Origin: JAHQVK01 sp039819565
GTDB taxonomy: Bacteria > Myxococcota > Kuafuiibacteriia > Kuafuiibacteriales > Kuafuiibacteriaceae
Reading direction: 5' to 3'
Length of the DNA stretch: 64,000 nucleotides
Assembly: GCA_039819565.1 (NCBI GenBank)
Contig: JBCBRU010000001.1
Span: 4,873-68,872, forward strand
Positions within the stretch are counted from its first letter, which is position 1. Each line of letters opens with the position of its first letter. Of this stretch, positions 33,958 to 43,470 are shown in pieces. The position numbers and the translations under genes were made by a program. The notes beneath the pieces are model-generated. The model was not told the DNA's origin, did not search any database, and saw only the letters and a list, made by a program, of their open reading frames with translations.

Positions 33958-36393
33958 TCAGCCGTCGCGGAGTTCTGCACGGAGGTCCCGACGAAGCGCC
34001 TCCACGATCGCAGCCTGGCTGGATTCGACGTCGCCGTCCGCCAGCGTTCGGTCGGCGGCGCGGAAGGTGAGCTCAACCGCCAGCGACTTCTTGCCCGCCG
34101 GAACGCCCTTCCCTTCGTAGACATCGAAGATGCGTAGCCCTTCGAGCTCGGGGGGAGCCGCGCTCCGGATGCTCGCTTCGACCGCGGCCGCTTCGATCTC
34201 CGTGTCGACGAAGAAGCTGAGATCTCGCTGAGCCGGGGGGAGCTTGGGAAGTGCTCGATGGCGAGGCTCCGGGCCTCGAGCTGCCGCCCAGCGGTCCAGG
34301 TCGATCTCGACGACGAAAACCGGGGCGCCCTCGAGGCCAAAGCGATCCGCGACATCCGGGTGAAGCTCACCGTAGTAACCGAGCTCTTGTTCGCCGGAAG
34401 CCACCGCTGTGGAAGATCGGGGGTGGAGCCACGTTCGCTCGGCACGACGGTGGTATACGTCACGGACTCGAAACACATCCTGCAGTCCCTCGAGGACGCC
34501 TTTGAGGTCATAGACGTCGACGAGGGTGTCGTCACTGGCCCAGCTTCGAACCGACCGACGCCCCCGAAGCACGAGAGCGAGGCGGTTGACCTCCACCGGG
34601 AGCGTGTCGTCGTCGCCCCAAGCGAAGGTTCGCCCGAGCTCGAACATTCGTAGGTCCGCAATGCTCGGGAGTTGGTCCTGGTTGTGCCGGGCGGATTGCA
34701 GCAAGGCAGGCACCAGCGAGGGCCGCATGACCCGGCTCTCCTCGCCTAGGGGATTGGCAATACGAACCCAGCGCGAGGCTTCCTCGAACCCCTCAGCTCG
34801 AGCCGCCGAGGTGAAGGCTAGGGAGATGGTCTCGAGAAAACCCATGCCCACGAGCACATCGCGGGCTTCCGCCTCGGGGTCTCGTTCCGGTGGGTGGGTC
34901 CACGGCGCCCCCGCGGCCGCCGGCAAGGCGCCCTCCAGCCCATCATATCCCCCCAGACGACCCACTTCCTCGATGAGATCGGCCTCGATCCCGAGGTCGG
35001 GGCGCCAAGAGGGAGCCTCGAACCACGTCGCTCCCGCCGGTTGCTTGCGCTTCAGCTTCAGCGTCTTGAGCCCAAGACGCGTCAATCCATCTTTCGCCTC
35101 AGCGAGCGTCACCTTCCGCCCGAGGAGCATGGACGCGCGCTCCGCGCGGAACGGGATGGGATCTCGGGCACGCATTTCGCCCTCGGCCACAACCTGACCT
35201 GGATGGACCGTCCCCCCTGCCCACTCCGCGATGAACGCGGCACAGCGATCGAGCGCAATCTCGACGCGCCCCGGATCCGCACCGCGCTCGAATCGGTGGG
35301 AGGCTTCGGTATGCATGCCGTGCCGCTTAGCGGTCTTCCTGACCGAGGTAGGATCGAACCACGCGGACTCGAGGAGAACGCGAGTGGTGGCGCTTCGGCC
35401 CTCCGTCTCCCCCGTCACCTCGCTCTCGAAGCCGCCCATGATGCCCGCCAAAGCCACCGGCACCTCGGCGTCGGCGATCACCAAGTCCTCGCCCACGAGC
35501 TGCTTTTCGGTCCCGTCGAGGAGGCGAATTTTTTCGCCCTCTGCGGCCCGGCGTACTCGGATCTCATGCCCCCCCAAAGCGTCGAGATCGAAGGCGTGCA
35601 GAGGGTGACCCTGTTCGAGCAGAACGAGGTTCGTGGCGTCGACCACATTCGAGATCGGGCGCTGTCCCAGAGCGCGCAGGCGATCCTGCACCCAACGAGG
35701 CGAAGGCCCGATCGTCACTCCCGTGATCACCCGGGCGGCGTACTTCGAGCAGCGCTCAGGGTCGTCGATGTGGACCGACGCGAGATCGGTCGCCGGCCCG
35801 CCTTCTTCCCGGAGCGAGATCTCAATCTCGGGGGACGCTAGCCCCTCCAAGGCGGCCAAATCCCGCGCTACACCGAGATGAGAGAGCGCATCGGGACGGT
35901 TGGGAGTGATGCCGAGCTCCAGGACGACATCCTCGTAACCGATCGCCTCCGACAGGGGACGACCGAGGGGCGCAGTCGGGGAAAGAACCAGGATGCCCTC
36001 GTGGTCTTCGGAGAGCCCGAGCTCATCCTCGGCGCAGAGCATGCCCTCGCTCGCCACCCCTCGGATCTTGCGCGGCTCCATCGTCATCCCGTTGGGGAGC
36101 GTCGTTCCGAGCGTGGCCAGGGCCACCCTCTGCCCTTCTTCGACGTTGGGCGCGCCGCACACCACGGTCTGCTCGCGCGCGCCGTCGGACACGGTCGCGA
36201 GCCGAAGCTTGTCCGCCTTCGGATGGGGTTCCACGCGGACGACCTCGGCCACGACCACTCCACGCAGAGCGTCGGCGAGCCGGTTCTCACCCTCGACCTC
36301 GAGACCGAGTCCGGTGAGACGCGCGGAGATGACCTCGACCGGGGCGTCGAGCCCCGGGAGAAGAGAGCGAAGCCAATCAACACTGACGAGCAT
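33958..36393 (-). CDS. pheT: Phenylalanine--tRNA ligase beta subunit
   Basis: An 811-residue subunit of the alpha2-beta2 enzyme that charges tRNA-Phe. Domains in order: B1 start (V-S-V-D-W-L-R-S-L-L-P-G-L), tRNA-binding OB fold (V-E-P-H-P-K-A-D-K-L-R-L, residues about 55-66), the editing B3/B4 region, B5 (R-V-R-R-A-A-E-G-E-K-I), the synthetase-like core with W-R-P-D-L-G-I-E-A-D-L-I-E-E-V-G-R-L and the FDX-ACB anticodon-binding end (R-D-L-S-F-F-V-D). It lies nine bases after pheS. Confidence 0.97.
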   Translation of the reverse strand: MLVSVDWLRSLLPGLDAPVEVISARLTGLGLEVEGENRLADALRGVVVAEVVRVEPHPKADKLRLATVSDGAREQTVVCGAPNVEEGQRVALATLGTTLPNGMTMEPRKIRGVASEGMLCAEDELGLSEDHEGILVLSPTAPLGRPLSEAIGYEDVVLELGITPNRPDALSHLGVARDLAALEGLASPEIEISLREEGGPATDLASVHIDDPERCSKYAARVITGVTIGPSPRWVQDRLRALGQRPISNVVDATNLVLLEQGHPLHAFDLDALGGHEIRVRRAAEGEKIRLLDGTEKQLVGEDLVIADAEVPVALAGIMGGFESEVTGETEGRSATTRVLLESAWFDPTSVRKTAKRHGMHTEASHRFERGADPGRVEIALDRCAAFIAEWAGGTVHPGQVVAEGEMRARDPIPFRAERASMLLGRKVTLAEAKDGLTRLGLKTLKLKRKQPAGATWFEAPSWRPDLGIEADLIEEVGRLGGYDGLEGALPAAAGAPWTHPPERDPEAEARDVLVGMGFLETISLAFTSAARAEGFEEASRWVRIANPLGEESRVMRPSLVPALLQSARHNQDQLPSIADLRMFELGRTFAWGDDDTLPVEVNRLALVLRGRRSVRSWASDDTLVDVYDLKGVLEGLQDVFRVRDVYHRRAERTWLHPRSSTAVASGEQELGYYGELHPDVADRFGLEGAPVFVVEIDLDRWAAARGPEPRHRALPKLPPAQRDLSFFVDTEIEAAAVEASIRSAAPPELEGLRIFDVYEGKGVPAGKKSLAVELTFRAADRTLADGDVESSQAAIVEALRRDLRAELRDG

Positions 36394-36402
36394 AGGTTCC
36401 TC

Positions 36403-37476
36403 TCAGAGCTGCCCGAGGAAGCGAGCGTCCCCGCGGTATAGATGGGCAATGTCGTCGATCGCGTAGCGAAGCATCGCGAGGCGATCCACCCCGAGACCGA
36501 ACGCAAATCCGGTGTACTTCTCCGGGTCGACTCCGCAGGCGGTGAAGACGTTGGGGTGGACCATCCCAGCCCCGAGGACCTCCATCCAGCCGGTCTGCTT
36601 GCAGACTCGACATCCATCGCCGTCGCAGAACACGCACTGGATATCGACCTCGATGCCAGGCTCGACGAACGGGAAGAACGAAGGTCTCAGCCGGAGAGGC
36701 CGCTGCCCGAAAAGGGCAGCCACGAAACTTTCGAGCACCCCCTTGAGATGCGCGAGCGAGATGCCTTCGTCCACCCACAGACCCTCGATCTGGTGGAACA
36801 TCGGAGAGTGGGTAGCGTCGGCATCGAACCGATAGACCCGGCCCGGAGAGATCACCCGGATGGGAGCTCCGTGGGCCTCCATGGCTCGGATCTGGACCGG
36901 CGAGGTATGCGTCCGGAGCAGTCGGTCGGTGGGTGCCCCCTCATCCTTTCCGTGAACGAAGAAAGTATCCTGCATGTCACGGGCAGGATGATCGTCCGGG
37001 AAGTTGAGCTTCTCGAAGTTGAAGAGGTCGAGCTCCACCTCGGGACCCCTCGCAACGCTGAAACCCATCCGCGCAAAGATGTCGGAGATCTCCTCGACGA
37101 GACGGTTGACGGGATGGACCCTGCCAAAGGGCATCGCTCGGCGACCGGGGAGGGTCAGATCTTGCCGGCTACGCCGTAGCTCCTCTTCCTTCGCGGCCCG
37201 CTCACGCGCTTCCAGGACCTCGTCCAGAGCCGTTCCCAGAGCTTGCTTGAGCTTGTTCGTGTTGGCACCCGCGTCGCGCCGATCTTCGGGCGGAAGCTTG
37301 CCCACGCTGCGAAGGAGGAGGGTCAGCTCACCTTTGGGTCCGAGAAAGGACGACCGTAGCGCGATCAAATCATCGACGCCCTCGCTCGAGGTCGCCTCGC
37401 CGAGCGCCGCGCGAAAGCGGGCTTCGACGTCGCTGAGCACTTCGGGGGTAGGCCCGGCCATGGCGCCGGACATCAT
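36403..37476 (-). CDS. pheS: Phenylalanine--tRNA ligase alpha subunit
   Basis: A 357-residue class II synthetase catalytic subunit. Motif 1 lies in the P-V-N-R-L-V-E-E-I-S-D-I-F region, motif 2 around R-V-Y-R-F-D-A-D-A-T-H-S-P-M-F-H-Q-I-E-G, and motif 3 in G-F-A-F-G-L-G-V-D-R-L-A-M-L-R-Y. The N-terminal coiled-coil arm that binds tRNA is present. A C-x-x-C-x-x-C-like cluster (C-V-F-C-D-G-D-G-C-R-V-C) near residue 285 is also found in other PheS proteins. The start could be ATG 37476 or ATG 37461. Confidence 0.97.
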   Translation of the reverse strand: MMSGAMAGPTPEVLSDVEARFRAALGEATSSEGVDDLIALRSSFLGPKGELTLLLRSVGKLPPEDRRDAGANTNKLKQALGTALDEVLEARERAAKEEELRRSRQDLTLPGRRAMPFGRVHPVNRLVEEISDIFARMGFSVARGPEVELDLFNFEKLNFPDDHPARDMQDTFFVHGKDEGAPTDRLLRTHTSPVQIRAMEAHGAPIRVISPGRVYRFDADATHSPMFHQIEGLWVDEGISLAHLKGVLESFVAALFGQRPLRLRPSFFPFVEPGIEVDIQCVFCDGDGCRVCKQTGWMEVLGAGMVHPNVFTACGVDPEKYTGFAFGLGVDRLAMLRYAIDDIAHLYRGDARFLGQL

Positions 37477-37534
37477 CGGAGGCCCCGCGACGAGTCAACC
37501 GGAGAGCCCAAGCCTCCCCCGAATGCCGGAGCTT

Positions 37535-40096
37535 TCACCCCGCCCGAAGGCGCTCGAGCTTCCCCGCGAAACGCCGCTCGAGCTCACTTCGGAGACTCGC
37601 GTGGTCGGGGGAGATGAGCTGCGGGTCGCTCTCGAGCAGAGCCTCCACCGCTCCCCGGGCTTCCTCGAGGAGTTGGCCGTCCGCGACGAGGTCGGCGACG
37701 AAGAGATCCGGCAACCCTGATTGTCGAGTGCCCAAGACTTCCCCCGGGCCGCGAATTTGGAGATCGCGTTCGGCGATCAGGAAGCCGTCTGTGGTCTCGG
37801 CCATCACCGAGAGCCGCTCGCTGGCCTCGGCCCCCGCCCCCTTCCCGGCCACCAAGAGGCATAGACCCGGATGCGTGCCTCGTCCCACCCGTCCCCTGAG
37901 CTGGTGAAGCTGTGAGAGCCCGAAACGGTCGGCCTCTTCGATGATCATGACGGTCGCGTTCGGGACGTCGACCCCCACCTCAATCACCGTGGTGGCCACC
38001 AAAACGCCGACCTCCCCCCGGGCGAATCGGCGCATGACCTCGTTCTTCTCGTCCGGGCGCATCTTGCCGTGAAGGAGCTCGACCGGGTGGGCTGAAAAAA
38101 CCTCCCTCAGCTCCTCGACGGCTTCGGAGGCTGCTTTGAGCTCCAGCTGGTCTGAAGCCTCGACGAGGGGAAAGACGATGTAGACCTGCCGACCGGCCCG
38201 GAGCGCCCGGCGCGCCTCGGCGTGGACCTTCCCCGCCTGCCGAGCTGGATACACGCGGGTCTCGGTGGGGGTGCGACCGGGTGGAAGCTCGTCGATCACG
38301 GAGAGTCGAAGATCGCCGTAGAGACTCAAGGTCAGGGTTCGCGGAATGGGGGTGGCGGTCATCACGAGAACGTCCGGCGGGACGTCCTCGCGCTTGGCGA
38401 GGAGACGGGCACGCTGCTCGACCCCGAAGCGATGCTGCTCGTCGATGATGACCAGCCCGAGTTCCTTGAACTGCACGTCCGGCTCCAGGAGCGCGTGGGT
38501 CCCGACCACCAGCGACACATCGCCCCGACGACAGGCTCGAACGAGCGCGGCTCGGGCCCGCGACGGCGTGGAGCCGGTGAGGAGCGCGGTCTGGAGTCCG
38601 AGCTTGGCGAACACATCGTGGGCGCTCCGAGCGTGTTGTTCGGCGAGGATCTCGGTGGGGGCCAAAAGGCACGACTGCCGACCGGCCGCCTGGGCCACCA
38701 AACCGGCCGCGAGGAGCGCTACGGCGGTCTTGCCGCTCCCCACGTCTCCTTGAACCATTCGGCTCATCGGGACGGCCGCGGCGAGGTCTTCGGCGATCTC
38801 GTCGAGAACGCGGCTTTGGGCCCTCGTGGGTGAAAAAGGGAGAGCGCGCTCGGCGAGCTCCCTCCAGCCCGAGTCCACGTTTTGGGCGAGACCGGGCTGT
38901 GCCTCCCGGTCTCCGCGGGCGAGGCCGAGCGCAAGCTGTAGGTAAAACAGCTCGTCGAACGCGAGCCGTCGACGAAGGGCATGCAAGGCGGCTGCGTCGA
39001 CGTCCGTAGGAAGATGGGCGGCGTGTACCGCGGGCGCGAGAGGAGCGAGGTGAAAGGTCTCTCGCCATGACTCGGGCATGGGGTCCCAGACCTTCGCGGC
39101 GAGGACCTGGGCCAGGTTCTGGAGGATCTTCCGAAGGGTGGTGCTCGGCACCCCCTCGACATCGGGATAGACCGGACGAACGTCTCCCCCGGCCGTCTCA
39201 TCTTCGCCTCGGACCACTTCCACATCGGGGTGCGCCATTTGTTTCTGCGCACCAAAAAAGGTCACGGCCCCGAACAGCCGCACCCGCGTTCCGACCGCGA
39301 GCCGGCTCTCCATGTCTTGGCGTCGAAAACGAAAGAAGCGACAGCTGAGAACCCCCGTGCCGTCCCGAACTGCCACCTCCCACATTCGCTTTCGACCCGC
39401 GCGGAGGGCGCTCGCCGCCACCACCCCCTGCACATGGGCCCGATCACCCGGACGCAGGTCGGCGATCGACGTCAGCTGACTCCGGTCCTCGTAGCGCATC
39501 GGAAGGTGAAAGAGCGCGTCCTGCACCGTCTCGATGCCCTTCGCGGCGAGCCGCTCTGCGGTCTTGGGTCCCACCCCCACCAGCTTCGCGAGCGAAGTGG
39601 CGGGCTCCGCCTCGTGCATCGGCTGACGCTTCCCCGACGTCGAAGGCGTCACCTTGGGGGCCGCCCGAAACAAGCTACGGGCCACCGGGAGGGGGCGCTT
39701 CGGGTTTGGGCCCGCCTCGTCGGGCGCGGGGGGGGTTGGGCTCACGTCCGCGGGAGGGGGCCGCGAGGGGGGAGGCGCGGAGGGCCGCGGTTTTTCCCGG
39801 GGCCCCCGAGTGCCATCCGAGGGGGTCTCCAGGGTCGGCTCCGCCCCCCCCTCCGCGATGCGGATCATTGCGGTCACGCGGGCCCGCTTCTCGCCGCGGT
39901 CCAGGTCGTCCAGTCCCGCCAGGAGCGCCCTGAGGTCGATCAAGATCTGAGGTGGGCAGCCTTCGCCGTCCGCTCTGGCTAGCAAACGTCCGAGGGTGCC
40001 CTCGAGGTCCTTGAGAACCCCAAGATTGGCGAAATCGTTCCGGGCTGCGAAGCGCAGAGGACGGAGGAAGGGATCGAGAGCGGGCGACGTCGCCAT
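37535..40096 (-). CDS. recG: ATP-dependent DNA helicase RecG
   Basis: An 853-residue helicase that reverses stalled forks and migrates branched DNA. An N-terminal extension of about 165 residues (helical, then a Pro-rich linker) precedes the wedge domain (L-V-G-V-G-P-K-T-A-E-R-L-A), the Walker A G-D-V-G-S-G-K-T, the D-E-Q-H box with R-F-G-V-E-Q-R, and the C-terminal R-G-R-V-G-R-G motif. E. coli RecG is about 690 residues, so the extension is real extra sequence; similar extensions occur in related phyla. It lies 12 bases after greA. Confidence 0.96.
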   Translation of the reverse strand: MATSPALDPFLRPLRFAARNDFANLGVLKDLEGTLGRLLARADGEGCPPQILIDLRALLAGLDDLDRGEKRARVTAMIRIAEGGAEPTLETPSDGTRGPREKPRPSAPPPSRPPPADVSPTPPAPDEAGPNPKRPLPVARSLFRAAPKVTPSTSGKRQPMHEAEPATSLAKLVGVGPKTAERLAAKGIETVQDALFHLPMRYEDRSQLTSIADLRPGDRAHVQGVVAASALRAGRKRMWEVAVRDGTGVLSCRFFRFRRQDMESRLAVGTRVRLFGAVTFFGAQKQMAHPDVEVVRGEDETAGGDVRPVYPDVEGVPSTTLRKILQNLAQVLAAKVWDPMPESWRETFHLAPLAPAVHAAHLPTDVDAAALHALRRRLAFDELFYLQLALGLARGDREAQPGLAQNVDSGWRELAERALPFSPTRAQSRVLDEIAEDLAAAVPMSRMVQGDVGSGKTAVALLAAGLVAQAAGRQSCLLAPTEILAEQHARSAHDVFAKLGLQTALLTGSTPSRARAALVRACRRGDVSLVVGTHALLEPDVQFKELGLVIIDEQHRFGVEQRARLLAKREDVPPDVLVMTATPIPRTLTLSLYGDLRLSVIDELPPGRTPTETRVYPARQAGKVHAEARRALRAGRQVYIVFPLVEASDQLELKAASEAVEELREVFSAHPVELLHGKMRPDEKNEVMRRFARGEVGVLVATTVIEVGVDVPNATVMIIEEADRFGLSQLHQLRGRVGRGTHPGLCLLVAGKGAGAEASERLSVMAETTDGFLIAERDLQIRGPGEVLGTRQSGLPDLFVADLVADGQLLEEARGAVEALLESDPQLISPDHASLRSELERRFAGKLERLRAG

Positions 40097-40108
40097 GACC
40101 GGGGACGG

Positions 40109-40588
40109 TCAGACGTACTCGACTTTGACGATTTCGTAGACCCGATCCCCAGACTTGGGTCGACGCAGCGTCACCTCATCCCCCTCGTGCTTGCCGAGGC
40201 AAACGCGGGCCAAGGGGGCGTTGATGGAGATGCGCTTGGCTTTCACGTCGGCCTCGTCGTGGCCCACGATCTGGTAAACGGTCTCGTCGTCGGACTCCAA
40301 GTCGAGCAGGGTCACGGTCGCCCCGAACATCACCCGATCGCCCGAAAGGCTCGAGGGGTCGATGACCTCCGCCAGGGCCAGCTTTGAGTCGATCTCTTGG
40401 ATACGCCCCTCGATGAAGGACTGCTTTTCACGAGCCGCGTGGTACTCCGCGTTCTCGGACAGATCGCCGTGAGCGCGGGCCTCCTCGATCTCCTTGGAGG
40501 TCTTGGGTCGCTCGACGGTCTTCAGGCGCTTCAGCTCTTCCTTGAGGGATTCGTACCCTGCCGGGGTCATCGGTTCACGATCGGCCAT
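40109..40588 (-). CDS. greA: Transcription elongation factor GreA
   Basis: A 159-residue protein from the ATG at 40588 (the frame opens upstream at 40651). It inserts its coiled coil into the secondary channel of RNA polymerase and stimulates cleavage of backtracked RNA. The coiled coil ends in the acidic tip H-G-D-L-S-E-N-A-E-Y, followed by the FKBP-like C-terminal domain with I-S-I-N-A-P-L-A-R. The length matches GreA. It is probably the first gene of a greA-recG unit. Confidence 0.96.
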   Translation of the reverse strand: MADREPMTPAGYESLKEELKRLKTVERPKTSKEIEEARAHGDLSENAEYHAAREKQSFIEGRIQEIDSKLALAEVIDPSSLSGDRVMFGATVTLLDLESDDETVYQIVGHDEADVKAKRISINAPLARVCLGKHEGDEVTLRRPKSGDRVYEIVKVEYV

Positions 40589-40622
40589 GGCTTTGGTGAT
40601 GCTCGCCGCGGCGAGACCTCGA

Positions 40623-40651
40623 AATGAAGCTCGGACCTGACAGCAGGTCAA
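40623..40651 (-). promoter_or_regulatory. Sigma-70-like promoter for greA with a dyad between the boxes
   Basis: On the minus strand TTGACC (40646-40651) and TTCATT (40623-40628) are 17 bases apart, about 35 bases upstream of the greA ATG. An inverted repeat GACCTG-ACAG-CAGGTC (plus strand 40634-40649) covers most of the spacer and part of the -35 box, where a repressor could block polymerase. The -35 match is good (five of six) and the -10 match is poor (three of six). Confidence 0.45.
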
Positions 40652-40718
40652 GCCACTCTCGAGGCTTCCGGCGCATGAAGTCGGATTTCGAGCGCTCTTG
40701 GCGCTCTTCGCACAACGC

Positions 40719-42818
40719 TCAGAGAAGGGGGGCGATGACCAGAGCCACCACCGACATCAGCTTCACGAGGATGTTGAGGGACGGGCCCGCAGTGTCCTTG
40801 AAGGGGTCACCTACCGTGTCCCCAGTGACGGCGGCAGCGTGCTTCTCCGAGCCTTTGCCGGTGTTGGCCTCGAGGTCCTTCGGCTCCTCTTCGACCTGCT
40901 TCTTGGCGTTGTCCCAGGCGCCGCCCGCGTTCGACATGAAGATGGCCATGGCCACACCCGAGACGGTCACCCCCGCCAGCATCCCGGCGAGAGCGTTCTT
41001 GTCTGCGAAGCCGACGATCACGGGAAGGACGACGGCCATGAGCCCGGGGGCGATCATCATCCGCAAGGCCGCGGCGGTAGAGATATCAACGCACTTGGCG
41101 TACTCGGCGCGCGCCGTGCCCTCCATGAGACCGGGAATCTCGCGGAACTGACGGCGAACCTCCACGATCATCTCGTTCGCCGCGGCCCCCACCGCGCGCA
41201 TCGCCATCGAGGAGAAGAGGAAGGGAAGCATGGCGCCAAAGAAGAGGCCGGACATCACCACCGGGTTGGTCAGGTCGATGCTGGTGATGCCCGCCTGGGA
41301 TCGGAAGGCGGAGAACAGGGCCAAGGCCGTCAGGGCCGCGGAGGCGATGGCAAAGCCCTTTCCGATGGCGGCCGTGGTGTTCCCGACCGCATCGAGGTTG
41401 TCGGTCCGCTCGCGAACCTCCGGGGGAAGACCGCTCATCTCCGCGATGCCGCCCGCGTTGTCCGCGATCGGGCCGTAGGCGTCCACGGCGAGCTGGATGC
41501 CGGTGGTCGAGAGCATCCCGAGCGCGGCCATGGCGATGCCGTAGAGGCCGGCGGCGTAGTAGGCACCGACGGTCGCGGCCGCGATCAGGGTGATGGGGGC
41601 TGCCGTGGACTGCATACCCACGGCCAGTCCCGAGATGATGTTCGTCGCGGGGCCGGTCACCGAGTCGTTCACGATGTTGTTCACCGGAGGCCGGTGCTTT
41701 GCGCAGTAGTACTCAGTGATCACGCCGACGAGGACGCCCGAAACGAGACCGGCCAGAGTTGCCTGGAAGACCTGCATGGCCCCCACCTCCGTGCCGTCGG
41801 CCAAGACCAATGGCTCCGGGAGGACGTACTGAGCGAGCGGATACGTGACCGCGAGCATCACGCCGGCGGAAACGAAGGTGCCGGCGTTGAGGGCGGACTG
41901 AGGGTTCCCGCCTTCTTTGGTTCGGACCAGAAAGGTCCCAAAGATAGAAATGATGATGCCCGTTCCGGCGATGGCGAGCGGCAAGAGCACCCCGCGCAGA
42001 GCGCCCGACTGGGCCGCGGCGGCGATCACCATCGCGCCAATGATGGCCCCGACGTACGATTCGAAGAGGTCTGCGCCCATGCCCGCGACGTCACCGACGT
42101 TGTCGCCGACGTTGTCCGCGATGGTGGCGGGGTTTCGGGGGTCGTCCTCCGGGATGCCCTGCTCGACCTTACCCACCAGGTCAGCGCCCACGTCGGCGGC
42201 CTTGGTGTAGATCCCCCCGCCTACGCGGGCGAAGAGCGCGATCGACGAGGCGCCCAGGGAGAAGCCCGAGAGCACCGCCAGAGCCTTGCTCAGGCCCCCG
42301 GGGACCTCGAGGCTCTCGAGACCGAGCAGCTCCGGCTGCACATAGTAGAGGAGGAACAGGCCACCGAGCCCGATCATGGCCAGGCCCACCACGGACATCC
42401 CCATCACCGCTCCGCCGCGAAACGCGATGTTCAGCGCGGGAGCGAGCCCTTCGCGCGCCGCCGCAGTGGTGCGAACGTTGGCGGCGGTAGCGATGCGCAT
42501 GCCGAAGTAGCCGGCGAGGCCGGAGCAGACCGCACCGACGACAAAAGATACTCCGACGAGGGACGAGGACTGAGGGTTGTTGGCGTTGGCCAAAAACAGC
42601 AGGCCCGCCACGACCACGACGAACATCGCGAGGATCCGGTACTCGCGCGACAGGAAGGCCATCGCGCCCTCTGCAATCGCCTGACCGATCTCCTTCATGC
42701 GGTCGGTGCCCTCGTCCTGGTTGCGGATCCAGTTGGAGGACATGAAGGCGTAGAGCAGGGCCAAAATGCCGGCCACCGGAGCCAGGTTGGCCAGGAGATA
42801 CAGATCCTCAGGCTTCAT
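40719..42818 (-). CDS. hppA: Membrane-bound ion-pumping pyrophosphatase
   Basis: A 699-residue integral membrane protein with about 16 transmembrane helices that couples pyrophosphate hydrolysis to pumping of H+ or Na+. Signature segments are D-V-G-A-D-L-V-G-K-V-E, the Asp-rich D-N-V-G-D-N-V-G-D-V-A-G-M, and G-N-T-T-A-A-I-G-K-G near residue 480. Ala in that last segment, where potassium-independent enzymes have Lys, marks the K+-dependent class, whose members may pump Na+, H+ or both. The gene stands alone on this strand with its own likely promoter. Confidence 0.97.
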   Translation of the reverse strand: MKPEDLYLLANLAPVAGILALLYAFMSSNWIRNQDEGTDRMKEIGQAIAEGAMAFLSREYRILAMFVVVVAGLLFLANANNPQSSSLVGVSFVVGAVCSGLAGYFGMRIATAANVRTTAAAREGLAPALNIAFRGGAVMGMSVVGLAMIGLGGLFLLYYVQPELLGLESLEVPGGLSKALAVLSGFSLGASSIALFARVGGGIYTKAADVGADLVGKVEQGIPEDDPRNPATIADNVGDNVGDVAGMGADLFESYVGAIIGAMVIAAAAQSGALRGVLLPLAIAGTGIIISIFGTFLVRTKEGGNPQSALNAGTFVSAGVMLAVTYPLAQYVLPEPLVLADGTEVGAMQVFQATLAGLVSGVLVGVITEYYCAKHRPPVNNIVNDSVTGPATNIISGLAVGMQSTAAPITLIAAATVGAYYAAGLYGIAMAALGMLSTTGIQLAVDAYGPIADNAGGIAEMSGLPPEVRERTDNLDAVGNTTAAIGKGFAIASAALTALALFSAFRSQAGITSIDLTNPVVMSGLFFGAMLPFLFSSMAMRAVGAAANEMIVEVRRQFREIPGLMEGTARAEYAKCVDISTAAALRMMIAPGLMAVVLPVIVGFADKNALAGMLAGVTVSGVAMAIFMSNAGGAWDNAKKQVEEEPKDLEANTGKGSEKHAAAVTGDTVGDPFKDTAGPSLNILVKLMSVVALVIAPLL

Positions 42819-42827
42819 ATCGGGCGC

Positions 42828-42856
42828 GGTATCCGCCGAGTCGGAGCCGACGTCAA
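42828..42856 (-). promoter_or_regulatory. Possible promoter for hppA
   Basis: Minus-strand TTGACG (42851-42856) and GATACC (42828-42833) with 17-base spacing. The start point would fall only a few bases before the ATG at 42818, so the mRNA would be nearly leaderless or the true start lies slightly downstream. Confidence 0.38.
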
Positions 42857-42897
42857 CCCTCGCGCTGATGGCCGCGTTGCGCTAACCAGGTGGGCCG

Positions 42898-43470
42898 ATG
42901 GGGCGACGCGCAGCCGCGATCACTCTCTTCCTCACGTTCCTGGCCGGGTGCCCCCAAAATCCGATCGAGGGCGCCCGAAGAGCCCTCGAGCGCGGTGACC
43001 TCGACGAGGCCGGCGAGACTTTTCTTCGCGTCGCACGCGCAGACCCCGCCCATCTCGCCGCCTGGGATGGAGCCGTCGAGGTGTGGTGCCGGCGCAAGGT
43101 AGCTGTCGCTCGATGCCTAGAGGTCCTCGACCTCGAGCTCGACTTCCTGGGGTCCATCGCGCGACATCATGACGCGCTGGCTGCGTCGCTCGAATCGCGG
43201 GCTCGGGCCCGGCTCGAGAGCGGACTGGCTAAGAGTGCCCTCGAGGATCTCGAGCGCGCCGAGGCCGCAGCCCCGGAGCGCGCCTCCATCCACGTCGTTC
43301 GAGCGCGGGCTCTCGGCATGCTGGGGCAATCGGAGGCGGCGAGAGCGGCCTTGGATCGAGCCTTGACGCTCGACCCCCACCACCGCGAAGGGCGGGCTCT
43401 GCTCGAAGACCTCTCGGACGAAGGGGCCTCCGGAGACGAGGCACGGTTCGGCGGAGAGACCTCACCCTAG
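42898..43470 (+). CDS. TPR-type lipoprotein
   Basis: A 190-residue protein with a lipoprotein signal (I-T-L-F-L-T-F-L-A-G-C, Cys18). The rest is helical with TPR-like pairs: A-R-R-A-L-E-R-G-D-L-D-E-A, A-R-L-E-S-G-L-A-K-S-A-L-E-D-L-E-R-A and A-L-G-M-L-G-Q-S-E-A-A-R-A-A-L-D-R-A-L. It probably sits on the inner leaflet of the outer membrane or on the periplasmic face. The partner is unknown. It starts 79 bases from the divergent hppA and overlaps the end of the convergent psd by four bases. Confidence 0.72.
   Translation: MGRRAAAITLFLTFLAGCPQNPIEGARRALERGDLDEAGETFLRVARADPAHLAAWDGAVEVWCRRKVAVARCLEVLDLELDFLGSIARHHDALAASLESRARARLESGLAKSALEDLERAEAAAPERASIHVVRARALGMLGQSEAARAALDRALTLDPHHREGRALLEDLSDEGASGDEARFGGETSP

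Noticed and set aside
40698..42998. A 766-codon open frame on the plus strand opposite hppA
   Set aside because: It is antisense to a clear pyrophosphatase, its product is mostly His, Arg, Gly and Asp without any domain, and such long shadows are expected in GC-rich DNA.
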